This document shows positions 1 to 15,211 of a DNA stretch of 64,000 bases, one piece after another; position 1 is the first letter of the stretch, and each line of letters starts with the position of its first letter. The stretch is from Eledone cirrhosa (taxonomy: Eukaryota; Mollusca; Cephalopoda; Octopoda; Eledonidae): NCBI GenBank assembly GCA_964016885.1, contig OZ024757.1, positions 26,577,454 through 26,641,453 of the forward strand. The letters run 5' to 3'. The notes beneath the pieces were generated by a model. The model worked only from the letters and a program-made list of their open reading frames with translations, had not been told where the DNA came from and ran no database searches. The translations under genes were made by a program, and so were the position numbers.

Positions 1-176
1 AAGTAATCAACTGAGGTCCTTGTGCTGCATGGTCAGAATTATTAGAGAGTTGGCCAAATTTTCTTGTAATAATTGATCTAACTCTTTACACTGTTGATTT
101 CATTGAATTTCCCCTTCCCTTCAAATTACTGGCCTTGTGCCTAAATTAGAAACCATCATTATTATTATTATTGTAA

Positions 177-345
177 GGCTGGTGGATTGGCAGAATCAGT
201 AGAGCATCGGACAACATGCTCTGCAACATAGAGTTACTTCCCTGTACATTCTGAATTCAAATCCCACCGAGGTCAATTTTGCCTTTCATCCTTCCAAGAT
301 AGATGAAATGAAGTACCAGTCAAGTACTGGGGTTGCTTTAACCCT
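177..345 (+). repeat. tRNA-derived SINE, family B
   Basis: It starts at 'ggctggtggattggcagaat' with an A-box-like segment. A B-box-like 'gttcaaatccc' follows, then the body 'cctttcatcctt'. Family B recurs more than a dozen times here on both strands. Confidence 0.75.
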
Positions 346-346
346 T

Positions 347-540
347 TAGCATTTAAACTGGCCATATCCAGCCAGAATTCTCTCGCCTTTTTCTGTTCAA
401 ACTGGTTGTAACCAGCTGCTCATACTTATGTTAGGGTATTGTTATCAGAATCTCATAGATTCAATATTATATGAGGTAAAGCCTTTACCATGAAAATATA
501 ATAGTATATATAGAGGGATGTGAATGTTACAGGATTCATA
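347..540 (+). mobile_element. MITE with 'TTAACCCTTTAGCATTT' terminus (right end decayed)
   Basis: It begins with 'taaccctttagcatttaaac' and has the same interior as the copy at 10589-10802. The right terminal repeat is decayed. Confidence 0.55.
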
Positions 541-589
541 GACCCCCACCCCCAAAAAAATTACTTGCCACGTGTCTATGTTAGAAACC

Positions 590-772
590 AATGTGGATTG
601 GCAGTATCGGTAGAGGGTCGGACGTCATGTTTTCCAGCATAGTTACGTCCCTTTACGATCTGAGTTCAAATCCCGCCGAGGTTGACTTTGCCTTTCATCC
701 TTACGGGGTCGATAAAATAAAGTACCAGTAATGCACTGGGTAATTGCTGGCCTTGTGCCTAAAGTAGAAACA
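590..772 (+). repeat. tRNA-derived SINE, family B
   Basis: The copy runs from 'tgtggattggcagtatcggt' through the B-box-like segment to 'gccttgtgcctaaagtagaa'. It sits 40 bp before the first LTN1 exon of the window. Confidence 0.75.
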
Positions 773-812
773 ATTATATGAAACATTTGTTTTGTTGTTT
801 TTATCTTTATAG

Positions 813-1097
813 TTTGAAGAATATCTCATGATAGTTGGACAGCTGAGTGCCACTTACTGGGATTGTCAAAGACACAAGAAAGCCATTTCTGACGTTCCTT
901 CAGGAGATTTCCCTACTTCCACTGTCTTCACCAGCCTCTTCCACTGTTCTCTGTTAGACTTGCTGCAAGATGCTGCCACAGAGAACACAAGTGACCAGCC
1001 AACCTGTTTACTGGACCAAACACAACTTCTCTCAGTGCTCTACAATCTGTTATGTTCTGTTGCCATTTCTGAAGCTTGGGTTGATACCTATAGCATG
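813..1097 (+). CDS. LTN1: LTN1 exon 1 of window
   Basis: The exon follows the acceptor 'tttatag' and ends at the donor ATG|gtaagt. It is 285 bp, phase 0 to 0, and encodes 95 residues starting FEEYLM and ending DTYSM. It lies in the helical HEAT-like middle of Listerin. Confidence 0.88.
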
Positions 1098-1366
1098 GTA
1101 AGTATTGTTGTTGTTGTTGTTATGCTAAACTACCTCAAACCAGTCCCTCTTTCTATGATATGATATTTTTAACCCTTTAGCAAATACGAATTATGGATGT
1201 CATGGCACATCAAAAAACCTTCCATCATAATTTTATATGTGAACCTTTGGTATGTTATGTTCCCAATGCCAACTTAATAATGAGAAAATTAGTTATATTA
1301 TTATATCCTACCAAATATGTATATTTATAAATATATTGTGTGTGTGTATATGTGTGTTTGTGTGTG

Positions 1367-1403
<37 letters not shown>

Positions 1404-4400
1404 AGGTAACACGGTAAAGAGCTCCCAGTCCACACTGTATATGTGGTTGGGGTTAGGAAGGGCATCCAGTCGCAGAAAACCTGCCAGATAGTCCTATACG
1501 AGCGAGACATAGTCACCCGACCAATCTTGCTTCAAGTGGGACAGTTCCCGTCTAACCCATGCTAGCGTGGAAGATAGATGTTAAACGATGATGATATATA
1601 TATATGGTGTTTGTTTTGTTATTTACAGGATACTGACCTGAAGAAATGTGTGGGGACTTTACACAAGCAGGTAACTAAACAACTGGATTACCTGGATGAC
1701 CAACAGACCAACACATTACTGGACCTCTTCACACAACGGTCAGTTCTTTGAAATGATGTTGCTGTTGTATTGCATATATTTTACATCCTTTTTACTACTA
1801 CTACTATATCATATACACACACACACACACATGTATCTGTCTGTGTAAATGTATGTATATGATGATGTGTTTGTGCATATATATATATATATGTCTCTGT
1901 TAGAGATGATTATATATATATATATATATATAAATTTAAAGGGTAAGATATTGTCAAAACAAATGTATCCACATTATGCATGTTTGTACAATTATACAGG
2001 CACAATGATATAAGATCTGAGAGACAAAAGTTATTATAAGATAAATTGTTACCATGCATATATATATATATATATATATATGGAGGCACATGGTTTAGTG
2101 GTTAGAGCATTAGCCTTGCAATCGAAAGGTTGTGAGTTCAATTCTCAGACCGGGTGATGTGTTGTTTCCTTGAGCAAGATACTTTATTTCATATTGCTCC
2201 AGTTTACTCAGCTGTAGAAATGAGATGATAGGGGGGACTGGGGTCCCTATCATTCCACTGCAAAGTGGTCGTGGAGGTGCCACGGCAAAAAAGCACCCAG
2301 CACTCACTGTAAATGAGGTTGGTGTTGGGAAGGGCATCCAGCTGTAAAAATCAAGTCAGAATCATTTCCCATCCCACCCTTGCAAGCAGGGAAAAAGTGG
2401 GCGTAAAATGAAATGACGAAGATGATGATGATATATCATCATCAACGTTAAACGATGATGATGATATATATGAACCCTGATGACTGAGTTCCGACCGTTT
2501 TGACAGTTAGGGTTATGCTCCACCTGGTTTTTTACCACACTCTATCTTATATATATATATATATATATATATATAGATGCATTGCCAAAGAAAAATCAGA
2601 TAGCAAGTCAACTTACATAGATGGTAAAATTTCGATTATTTTCAAATTGGATAACAAGTAAAAAAACATGCTTAAGAATGGTAAAATTTCCGAGATTTCA
2701 ACACTCTATATATAAACATTTAATGTATCTATTTTCTTTCATAGTGTTCTATCTGATGGCCACTGGCAGGCTATGGGATTGCAGTTTTTATTGGAGCAAA
2801 AATTCAATGAGAAACTCTCTGAAAACAGGTAAATGAAAATCTTTTTATTTTTCCTTTTATTAATTATTAAAAAAATGTATGACATTGTTTTGTTATATTT
2901 TTTTTACATTTTAGAAAAAAAATCTTTAATTAAATTTTCTCCCTCAGTTTTAATCAGCTTATTGGTGTTATTTAAATTTAATGTCACATTTTGTGAAAAA
3001 AAATGCAGAGAGCTGTAAAACATTCTATCCAACATTTTAACGATTTTACCAATTCGCCGCTGCATAGTATAACATCCTAGAAAAAAGACAAAAAAGAATA
3101 TTAGTCACAACTTAGTGTAATGGTAACTCACTCACAGTATATAATTTTCATTTTATTTCATTATCCATTCATATATTTATTGCCATTTCTTCCTCTTCTT
3201 AGAATCGGTGTCTATTTTGAAGAGGAATTTACAGAGAAATATGTCCAAATGTTACGTGTGTTGATACAACATTGCACACCATCTGCCTGTTGGAACATCA
3301 CCCAAGTTCTCGTGACAAAGGTGCTCTCCTTGCCTAACGAAAACCTCTTTTCTCTTAATTGTAAGTAACTTTTCTCCACTTTTCCTCTCCTTGTTATTGC
3401 AGTTGTTGTTGTTGTTGTTCAGTTGCAGCTCAACACAAAACTGAACCATCTTGTTTTCACATATTCTATACAAATTTTTAAAGACAGTAGGGTATGTTTT
3501 GAGGAAAATTTGGTTCATTATATACATACATACAGTCATACATACACATATATAAATGTATATCGCTTGCCCCTTATATATATAACACACGTAACAGGTT
3601 GATACATAATAAAAAAAACTAAATACATGTAAACAAAGCTTCATTTTTTTTAATATATGATGATGATGATAATTATATATATATATTTATTAAAATAACA
3701 TTAAAGTTTAAACAAAGAATCGCTGCTTTCACCCATAACAGCATCTTCTGAAACCTCTTCGGATTTTAGTTTTCATATTTATTATTATTACTATATATAT
3801 ATACATATTTATATATTGTCATGGTGATTAGATAATTCGAAATATATATAATTCTCAGACCGGGTGATGTGTTGTTTCCTTGAGCAAGACACTTTATTTC
3901 ACATTGCTCCAGTTTACTCAGCTGTAGAAATGAGATGATAGGGACTGGGGTCCATATCATTCCACTGCAAAGTGGTCGTGGAGGTGCCACGGCAAAAAAG
4001 CAGCCAGCACTCACTGTAAATGAGGTTGGTGTTAGGAAGGGCATCCAGCTGTAGAAAATCAAGCCAGAATCGGTTCCCGTCCCACTCTTGCAAGCAGGGA
4101 AAAAGCGGATGTAAAATGAAATGAAATGAAGTGAAGTGAAGTCATTCTTTTCCTTTTTTTCAAATATACCTAACTGTACCAAGGATCTCACACATTTTCC
4201 TATATATATATACACACACACCTTTAATATCATCACTGCTTTATGTCTATTTTCCATGTTGGTATGGGCTGGACAAGATGTTACATTCTGACAGGTTTGT
4301 TTCTGCAGCTGTTTACCTTTCCTAATACCAACCACTTTACTGGGTGTCCTGGGTGCATTTTATCATGTCACCAACATTACCCCCTGTCATCACCATTGCT

Positions 4401-5519
4401 ACCATCATTGTCATCATCACCACCACCACCATCGTCACCCTCATCACTATCAGCATCATCATCACCACCCTATGTATATATGAGATATTCTTTATATAAA
4501 TTGCAATGTTTATATTGTTCTCTGTCATTACCTCCCCCTACCCTCCCACCTTCAGGTGCTGTAGGTCTGCTGCCCCTCATCACCATGGCAACAGCTAAAT
4601 GTAAGTTCCTGGAAGACCCTGGCAAGCAACCAATCTTTATTGAACTCTTAAACACTTTAAATGGGTGGAGGAACGCTGGAGACAACTTCCTCTTTCACAT
4701 GTAAGTACTTTCTCTTGTTGTTGTACATGGTGTATATGTTGTTGTTGTTGATAGTGTTGTATATGTTGTTATGGTGTATATGTTGTTGTTGTACATGGTG
4801 TATATGTTGTTGTTGTTGATAGTGTTGTATATGTTGTTGTTATGGTGTATATGTTGTTGTTGTACATGGTGTATATGGTGTTGATAGTGTTGTATATGTT
4901 ATTGTTATAGTGTATATGTTGTTGTTGTTGTACATGGTGTATATGTTGTATACATTGTTGATAGTGTTGTATATGTTGTTATGGTGTATATGTTGTTGTT
5001 GTATACATTGTTAGTGTTGTATATGTTGTTATGGTGTATATGTTGTTGTATACATTGTTGATAGTGTTGTATATGTTGTTGTTATGGTGTATATGTTGTT
5101 GTATACATTGTTGATAGTGTTGTATATGTTGTTGTTATGGTGTATATGTTGTATACATTGTTGATAGTGTTGTATATGTTGTTATGGTGTATATGTTGTT
5201 GTATACATTATTGATAGTGTTGTATATGTTGTACACATTGTTGTTGGCATTCTATATGTTGTGGTACAAGATGTTTTGATTTTACAGTTCTGGTCTTTAT
5301 ATATATTTGAAACACAAATTTAAATAATTTTGAAAACCATACAATGCACTAGAAAATTAAGATTGCTAAGATAATAATAGAATCTTACCTTAGCAAATTT
5401 AATAAAGATTCTATTGTTATCTTGGCAATTTTAATTTTTTAGTGCATTGTATGGTTTTCAAAATTATTTAAATTTGTGTTTCCTATTCAACAATGCTTCA
5501 AGCAAACTACAACACTATG

Positions 5520-5579
<60 letters not shown>

Positions 5580-5786
5580 GGTGAGAGCGGACCTCAGATC
5601 ACTGAAGCTCACGGAGGAGATGACGAAGGACCGTGACTAGTGGAGAGATGCTATACTGAATAGGACCCGTCCCACCCTTGCAAGCAGGGAAAAGCAGACG
5701 TAAAATGATGATGATGATATATATATATATCAGTGCTAATTTTGGCAGACCGCCTATGGAAGCACCATAGGTACCATTATACACAC

Positions 5787-5818
<32 letters not shown>

Positions 5819-7746
5819 TCACACACATAGAGGAATATACCTGTGTATGTTTAAGTATATAAGTGTATGTGTTTTGCATACAAATAAACAAATAACAGAG
5901 AAATTGAGGAGACGGGCAGGGCGGAAACAGAAAAAATATGTGTATGATGATGATGATGATGATGATGATGATAGTCTTCAGTCAGTAATCTCAAATGTTT
6001 TTCTGTAATTCCAGTGACATCACCTCAGCTCGTCCTCATACCATCTACTTTAATGTAGAAGTGATGAATTTCCTTAGGTTGATCTGGTCACAAATATCAA
6101 TCCTTGATAACGACCAATGTGATTTCATTCTCTGTAGCGCTATTTCCTGGCTTCAGGTAAGATGTTGCCTCTTCTATATGTTTGGGGTTTGGGGTTTAGG
6201 GTTTCAGTCTCCATTTTCTATTCTGAGGATTTCTTGTTTCAGACTTAGTGTACCTTATATGGTAGGTTGTGGGCAAACTGTGGCCTGTTAGGCTTTCTCA
6301 ATGGCGCGCCTAGTTTTAAAATTACCTTGAATTTTTTTAGTAGTGTGGCCTACGTTATGTTAAGCCCCAACATACTTACCCACCCACCCACCTACCTACC
6401 TATCTTTTTACTCACATAATATAGCTGTTGCCTTCTTTATTGATTTAATGGTTTCATCCATTCTTTCTCTAAGATATTCGCTAAATCTTTGCTGAAAAAT
6501 TCTTGTTGGACATTCTACTGCTTCTATGGTGTTTATTATTATTGTTGTTGTTGTGTTTTTTGGGGGGTGGGGGTATCTCCTCTACCCCACCCTCCTCCTC
6601 ACCTTACACTCCTGCCACCACCACCACCACCACATATCTTCCTACATACATACATGTCCTCCCACACACCTACTTAACCCACCCATACCTACATTCCATT
6701 CAACCTCACTGTTCTGTATTAATCTGTGTCCCTACCAGAGTGCCAGTGAGACCAAATGTAACAGTGAGTCACCAGTTCAAGTCCAGGTGTTTACAGTAGC
6801 AGTGTCTCAACTTCTACATGAGATGTCTGCCAGCCTGATACAGTCCCAGACCGATATTCCTGACAATGTCATCTCTGAGTGGAACGAATTTTTCAGTGAA
6901 GCCATCTACACTCTTGTCATTCCTCTCTATATACATACAGCAGGTGGGTTCTTTCTTTCATTCTTCCTTCCTCACATTCCGCAACAGAAAACCATTCTCT
7001 CTCTCTCTCTCTCTCATATATCTATATATATAAAAGCGAGGATGTGTGTGTGTCTGTGTACAACTTTGGACAGCTAAGGCTTTTACAATTTCCAACCGAA
7101 TTTGACCAAATGTTCTGTGCATGTTGCACCTGTCGCTAAGATGGTCACATCACAAACATTTTTTAAATCGACCCACATTGAGCAATAAAACATCAATAGC
7201 AAAATTATTTTTTCTAAAGTGCATGATGTAAGGCAGAAATCAATCAAAACAAAATCCTTATGGGACTTTCCATTCAAACTGTCTGCTTTCATTACACCTT
7301 TTTGTACTTTAGCAAAACTGCCTGTATTTTTACAGATTTGCAACGTGTATTGTCTTTAATCATTTGTATAACTACATCCTGTTCAGTGTTTTCCTTCATT
7401 ATCAGCATAGTTTTATGTGTACAAATATCGCACTAAATATTCGTTTGCATTAATTATTGAAGACTTCTGCTTATTTTGACAGGTTGGGGACAAATAATTT
7501 TTTTCTTTTACTTCCTAGCTGTATATTCTTAGCATAATTTCAAACGCCGGGTAAATCTGCTAGTATATATATATATATATATTGTCACAACCCTTCGTTT
7601 GGCAAACTTTCTACGACTGGATGCCCTTCCTATCACCAACATATATACAGGGTGTTCCCCAAAAATGTAAACTCCATTTTAATAAATATTGCCTGTACAG
7701 GTAATCAAAGTGTGTATACATTTTTTTTTGGAGGGGGGGGGGACCC

Positions 7747-7782
<36 letters not shown>

Positions 7783-10700
7783 TATTGGTGCTCCATTGTT
7801 TTTGCCGAGATTAAAATAAGTGACATAGTCACTACTCTAAAACTCATAGCGAATGGTCTTCAAAAAGTTTTTAATTAAACATATAGTATATTGCCAAATA
7901 TACTATACATATTTTCATATATATATATATATATATCGATTGTAGAAAAGTAACACACGAGTTGATATATATAAAAACAAATAGTAGAAAGGAAAAAGAT
8001 TCTTTCAGTAGAAAATGTTGAAGAGATTTTTTTCAGTGAGATATCAAAACATGTTTTATATATATATGGTATGTGGTTGACAGATGAGAGAAAGAAGTAC
8101 TCAATACCAAAGTAGAGTTTTCATATTCATTTATATTGAATGCTAAAATGTGAGTCTTGTTACTCTGGAGTTTCACCTGTTTATCCCAGGGTCATCAGTT
8201 CTTGTCTGATGACCCTATATGTAAGCATGTGATGATGATATGTATATATATATATATGTGGTTATCTCTCTCCCCCTCTACAGAGAGTGTGATGGCATCA
8301 GAGAAGAACTTTGATGTACAACATCCCGTTGTTGCTTGGCTAGGACAGGTTCTAGTCCACTGCCCACAAGACCGACTACTGAATGCACCTCTGAAAGGAG
8401 AGGCCAGCTGTACCAATACGACGGCCAGTGAGAAGCTGGAGGCCATTCTGGAGCAGTTCTGTCCGATGCTCCTTTCGAAACTGTACGCTGTCCAGGTAAC
8501 AGCCTACCATGTCCTCAACAAGTAAGTGGAAGGGAATATAATCATCATGATCATCATCTCCATCATCATCATCATTACCATCTTCATCACTACCATTGTC
8601 ATCATCACCATCGTCACCGTCATCTTCATCTTATCCTCCATCACCATCATCGTCACCATCACCATACCCTTTGTCACCATCAATGCTATCATCATCACTA
8701 TCACCATTAGTATTTTTCATTTCTACATGTATCTATAAAATGTTGACTGTTATTATATCTAAGCTATTTTTGCCTCTCCCTTGTAAATTAAAAGATTTAA
8801 TTATTTTCCTGGTTTCAAGTTTAATATAATAAATTTTCCCATCTATCTACCCACTAATAAAGTTAATATAAACATTTGAATTAACAAACCTGCTTTTAAA
8901 TATTTTCTGCTGAGTCATTACAGAATATTAACAGTTAAATTTTCTCTGTATTTCTTTCAGAATTGTCGGTGAACTCCATAGTCTGGAGACCCAGGAATCA
9001 TCTGAGATGGATTGTGTAAAGAAATTTAAGAAACTCTCGTAAGTACAAAGGACTTCTTCTTCACCATGGATTGGCAGTATCGGTAGAGAGTCGGACAAAG
9101 TGCTTTGCAGCATAGAGTTATGGTCCTTTACATTCTGAGTTCAAATCCCGCTGAGGTTAACTTCACCTTTCATCCTTATGGGGTCAATAAAATAAAGCAC
9201 CAGTAACGCACTGGGGTCGATTAAATCGACTTTTCTCTACCCCCAAATTACTGGCCTTGTGCCTATATAAGAAACCATGATATTTTCTTTGCTCTCTCTT
9301 TCATGTTTTTCTTCAAATCCGATGTAATTCAGTTTGTGCAGATGTTATCTCAGGCCATCCTCATGTCTCACGGGACCAAGAATTTCCACCTGGAAAGTTC
9401 TCTTTCTCTAAAGTGTAGTTGCTCATGCATGCAATTTCTAGTCCCCTCCCTGCTTCAGCACCATTGATGTTGTCTAACAGAACGGCAGGGCACGATGCAG
9501 CTTGACACCAATTACGTCACACGTGAACCCAGAATACAAATGTATAGTGTAGTGCTGGAGTCGGCAACCTTTTGGGGTCTGCAGGCCACATAGCTATGCA
9601 GTGTCTTGTCAGCAGGCCATATAGCTATGTAGTGTCTTGTCAGCAGACCACATAGCAATGCAATGTCTCATTGGCAGGCCACATAGCTATACAGTGTCTC
9701 GTCTGCAGGACACATAGCTATGTAGTGTCTTGTCAGCAGACCACATAGCTATGCAATGTCTCATTGGCAGGCCACATAGCTATGGAGTGTCTCGTCTGCA
9801 GGACACATAGCTATGCAGTGTCTCGTCTGCAGGAGACATAGCTATGCAGTGTCTTGTCAGCAGGCCACATAGCTATGCAGTGTCTCGTCTGCAGGACATA
9901 TAGCTATGCAGTGTCTTATTGGTATGCCACATAGCTATGCAGTGTCTTATTGGTATGCCACATAGCTATGCAGTTTCTTGTTGGTAGGACACATAGCTAT
10001 GCAGTGTCTCGTCTGCAGGACACAGCTATGCAGTGTCTTGTTGGTAGGACACATAGCTATGCAGTGTCTCGTTGGAAGACCATGATATCAAAATAGATTA
10101 AATTTGCTTAACCTCAGACTGCTCTGTCTAGAACGCTACCTTAATCCCAGGATTTAAAGAATAGTGAATTTTATGTGATATTACTTTAATGACATTTCTT
10201 ACGCATACTATCTATACACGTATATACACACATACACGCACAAACAGTCCCCTGGACCTGGATGTCTGACTGTTCTATCTATCTGAGTTTGATTGTTTGT
10301 TAATGTCACACAAAAAACTACGTTCAGCTCAGTGCGTCTTGTGGCTAGACATGTTCACTCGTCGGTCTTCTAATCCAAAATAATTCAGAGCACTTTTCAG
10401 GGATCGCTTAGCCTAAGATTGAAACCTGTTGGCAGGCCGGACAAAAATCCTTTGCGGTCCAGGGGTTGCCAACCCTTGGTGTAATACGAGGGCGTATAGA
10501 ATTGTATGTTAAGGGGAGAGTACTGAACTCTATGTTAAGGGGAGAGTACTGAACTCTATGTTAAGGGGAGAGTACTGGATTGTATGTTAACCCTTTAGCA
10601 TTTAAACCATCCTTATCCGACCAGAACCTTTTCATCTCTTTCCGTACAAACCGGCCGTAACTGGTCACTCATACTGATGTTAAGGTATTGTTCTCAAAAT

Positions 10701-13700
10701 AAATAACATCAAAATTTCATAGATTCGATATTATGTAAGATAAATCATTTACCATGAAAATACAATAGTGTATATAGAGTAATGTAAATGCTAAAGGGTT
10801 GAGGGGAGAGTACAGTTCTATTCATCTTTGTTTCAGCACCAGAGTGGATAAATCAAAAGAGAAAGTACCACAACAGACCATAACACAGTACTACTCTCAG
10901 TTTAATGATGATGGTGAGCAAGAAGACAATAATGGAAGGTAGGTGAAATAATGACTTTCTTGGATCAACATCTCAGCCTCTGGGGTGAGGACAGACATGG
11001 CTGTGTGTTGAAACCATTTGATACTAAACCACCTGAAACAGGCCCTGGTTCTATGTCTTTATTTTTAGATGTAAAGCAGTCAATTCAATGATCTTGTAGC
11101 TCTGCCAATTTGCCACCTTTTATGTACAGGGTAACAAATTCTTTTCTTTCTCTCTTCAAACACCCAGTTTAGACTTCCCTTTGTGGCTGTTTAACCCCGT
11201 TTGATATCAAACTAACTAGCTCTATGGTGGTTGGTGATAGGAAGGGCATCCAGCTGTAGAAACCCTGTTCCCAATACATACTAAAATGGTTGGTGTTAAG
11301 AGGGGCATCCAGCCAATAGAAACTACAACCATGTACTGGGAACATGGCTTCTCTGGCTGTGTACTCTTTTTAATACGAACCACTTTACTGTGTGTACTAG
11401 GAACATTTTATCATGACTCCAGCAATACCACCTTACAAGGTGCTATTTGTCATGACACCAACACATTTTATCATGACTCTGGCAGTACCACCTTACAGAG
11501 TGAACTGGGTGCTTTTTGTCATGGCACCAGAACTATCGAAAAGGTTAATGAATGAAATAATTAATTACTATCTTTTATATTTCTATAGGCAACCAAACGA
11601 AGCCCTAATGCAAGCACTACTAGAGTCCTGGCAAGCTCTTGAGTACCACATGGATGATGCTAGCAGTACAAGCAGTGAGAGGCCACCTGTTCCAGCCTAC
11701 TGTACACTTGGATATCTGCTCACTTGGAAATTACAGCTACATTTTATCAAGACAGCAACCAGTGAGGTAAGACCTACTATGTGTTACTGCAGTGTAGTGC
11801 AGTGTATTACAATGTAGTGTAGTGCCATGTAGTATAGTGTAGTGCAGTCTATGTCTCCCTGCTTGTGACTCACTGGGACCTGATTTTAACAGTTTCGGTA
11901 TCCTGTATATCTAGTCAGCTTCTAATGTCATTGCTATGATCTATGTGGCAGCAAATTGGCAGAGATGTTAGAAAGTCAGATAGAATGCTTTGATGCTTTG
12001 CAGTGTTTGTTTCGACTATCTGCTATCTGAGTTCAAATCCCACTGAGGCCAACTTTACGTTTTGAGGTTCAGAAAACAAGTACCTGTCAAGTACCCGTTT
12101 CGATTCTTACTTTATATCTCTTTCTCATTTCAATTTCCTCACTCTCAATTCTCTGGTTGGATAATATCCAGGAACTTGGCTGGTCTCGTTTGGAGATCCA
12201 GCCGGATCAGTTGGAGACGGTTACTTCTGACAGGACCCACTGGAAGGATTGGTTTCATGCTTAGGAAGAAGTAAACAAGGGTTTCAACTTGGCGGACATA
12301 AGTCCTTCTTCTTCGGAGAGAGAAAAGGTTAGAACATTGGAGTTTGAGAAGAAAAACAATATATATATGTATATATGACATGGAGGCACATGGCTTAGTG
12401 GTTAGAGCATTGGGCTTGCAATCGAAAGGTTGTGAGTTCAATTCTCAGACCGGGTGATGTGTTGTTTCCTTGAGCAAGACACTTTATTTCACATTGCTCC
12501 AGTTTACTCAGCTGTAGAAATGAGATGATAGGGACTGGGGTCCCTATCATTCCACTGCAAAGTGGTCGTGGAGGTGCCACGGCAAAAAAGCACCCAGCAC
12601 TCACTGTAAATGAGGTTGGTGTTAGGAAGGGCATCCAGCTGTAGAAATCAAGCCAGAATCGGTTCCCGTCCCACCCTTGCAAGCAGGGAAAAAGCGGACG
12701 TAAAATGAAATGATGATGATGATGACAAATGATATGAGTGTCTTCAATATATAAAATACCTGATTACATTTATTGTATTCAGCCATGTAGAGCGAACATT
12801 TTTTTCTCTTATTTGAATGTGGCAAAGCTGGCCATTGATCGCTCGTATACAGGAAACTGACTGGCCAGTCTGCTGATATGCAAATTTGGCCGATCGGTGG
12901 TTCTGGTAATATGCAGATCTGACTGATCAGCCAGTCTGCTAATATGCAAATCAGGCCGATTAGTCACTGTGTCTTTACTTTCAATATATTTGTACTAAAA
13001 TGTGATTTTTCTGTGTTTCCCCAGCTAAGAGCTGAATACCTCCGCTATCTTGACACTCTGAGCCTTATCGATGTCTTTCTCTCGGACATCTTTTCTCTCA
13101 TCCCTACATCTCTTGTTTCAACCTACCAACCGAGGAAAGAGGAAGTGGCAAATGTCACCTCAGCCTTTAAAAGAGATCTGCCCTGTACATCAAGTAAGTT
13201 GTTAGCCATTTTTTATATTTCTAACCTAGTCCACCTATTTCTATACTGATTCCAATGCAGGGGGGTTCTATAGAAGTGGTTGATAGCTTCCGGTACCTAG
13301 GTGATCAGATTAGCATGGGAGGGGAGTGTTCCGAGGCCATAGTATCTAGAATGACGGGTTGGAAGAAGCTTCTTCTGTTGACAAAGAAGGGTTTCTCTCT
13401 GCCTACGAAAGGATGGTTATATGATGCCTGTGTGAGATGCGCGATGCTGCATGGTAGTGAGACATGGGCAGCAACTGCAGAGGATATGCGACGGCTGGAG
13501 AGAAATGAAGCAAGTATTCTCCGTTGGATGGGCAATGTCAATGTGCGTGAATGACCAAGCATGGACGAGTTGACAAAGAAACTGGGTATAAGAGGGATAA
13601 GTTGTGGTGTGCGGCAGAGAAGACTGCATTGATATGGACATGTGATGCGCATGGAGGATGACCGCTGGGTAAAGAAGTGCCAAGATATCCCAGTAGAAGG

Positions 13701-14741
13701 AAGACACAGTAGAGGTAGACCACGTAAAACATGGGTGGAGGTGGTGAGAGCAGACCTCAGATCGCTGAAACTCACGGAGGAGATGACGAAGGACCGTGAC
13801 AATTGGAGAGATGCTGTGCTGAATAGGACCCGTCCAAGCAGGGAAAAGCGGACGTAAAATGATGATGATGATGATGATAGATAGATAGGTATGTGTGAAG
13901 CATATATACAGTATGCACCACCCCACCTCTTATGAGGACAAACTGAAGTATGCCTCCAGTCCACGATAAAAAGCACCCAGTACACACTGTAAATGAGGCT
14001 GGTATTAGGAAGGGCATGTAGCTGTAGAAACCAAGCCAAAATCAGTTCTGTATAAGCAAGACATGGTCACCTGACCTAGCATTGTCCAGGACAACTTGCA
14101 TGGAAAAATGGACGTAACCAGTGATGATATAATCATATAATTGTTTCTACTTTTGGCACAAGGCCAGTAATTACCCAGTAAATTACTCGTACTTTATTTT
14201 ATCATAATGCAAAATTATAAGAAAGTTAAGGATAATTATTAAATCTTGGATTTCTACGCACGCTTCAATATGGCTAAAATATCACATACATTTGCAAAAC
14301 AATTGGAAATGATTAGTTTACAATTATCCACATCATGAGTGCTTTATTCCAACCGTATCTCTTCAGGAAATCTTATTCAGAACAAAACATAAAATAATAA
14401 ATATCAACAATAAGACAATATCAAGATATATATATATATATGTATATTCTGTTTATTATTGGCCCGAGTGAATGGGCCTACTCTGAGTATATATCTGTAA
14501 ATTAAAGGTGGAAAACTGGGAGAGGGCACTTGCCTTGGTGGTCAGGGTCATTGTGGCTTTTTACTGGGCTTTATCCACAAATGTCCCTCCGAAGTCTCCC
14601 CCCTATTGGGGAATTTTTCATTGTTATTTTTTGTTTTTTTACACGCAGAAATGCCCATTTGTACCGTCCTGCATTGTCCTGCACTGTCCTTAATGTCTAC
14701 TTTATGTAAACCCTTGTGGTTAATAAAGAAATCATTATTGG

Positions 14742-14784
<43 letters not shown>

Positions 14785-14795
14785 CTGTGTATATA

Positions 14796-14833
<38 letters not shown>

Positions 14834-14853
14834 ACTGTGTACATCTGTATATA

Positions 14854-14898
<45 letters not shown>

Positions 14899-14925
14899 CT
14901 GTGTACATGTGTACATCTGTATATA

Positions 14926-14964
<39 letters not shown>

Positions 14965-14987
14965 CTGTGTACATCTGTATATATATA

Positions 14988-15034
<47 letters not shown>

Positions 15035-15064
15035 CTGTGTACATCTGTATATATGTGTGTGTGT

Positions 15065-15140
<76 letters not shown>

Positions 15141-15159
15141 CTGTGTACATCTGTATATA

Positions 15160-15211
<52 letters not shown>

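Noticed and set aside
1..812. A possible upstream LTN1 exon ending at base 2 (aa|gtaatc)
   Set aside because: Only two bases are visible, and phase and coding content cannot be tested.
12381..12470. A true tRNA gene
   Set aside because: A- and B-box-like motifs are present, but there is no cloverleaf acceptor pairing and the body continues as a SINE.
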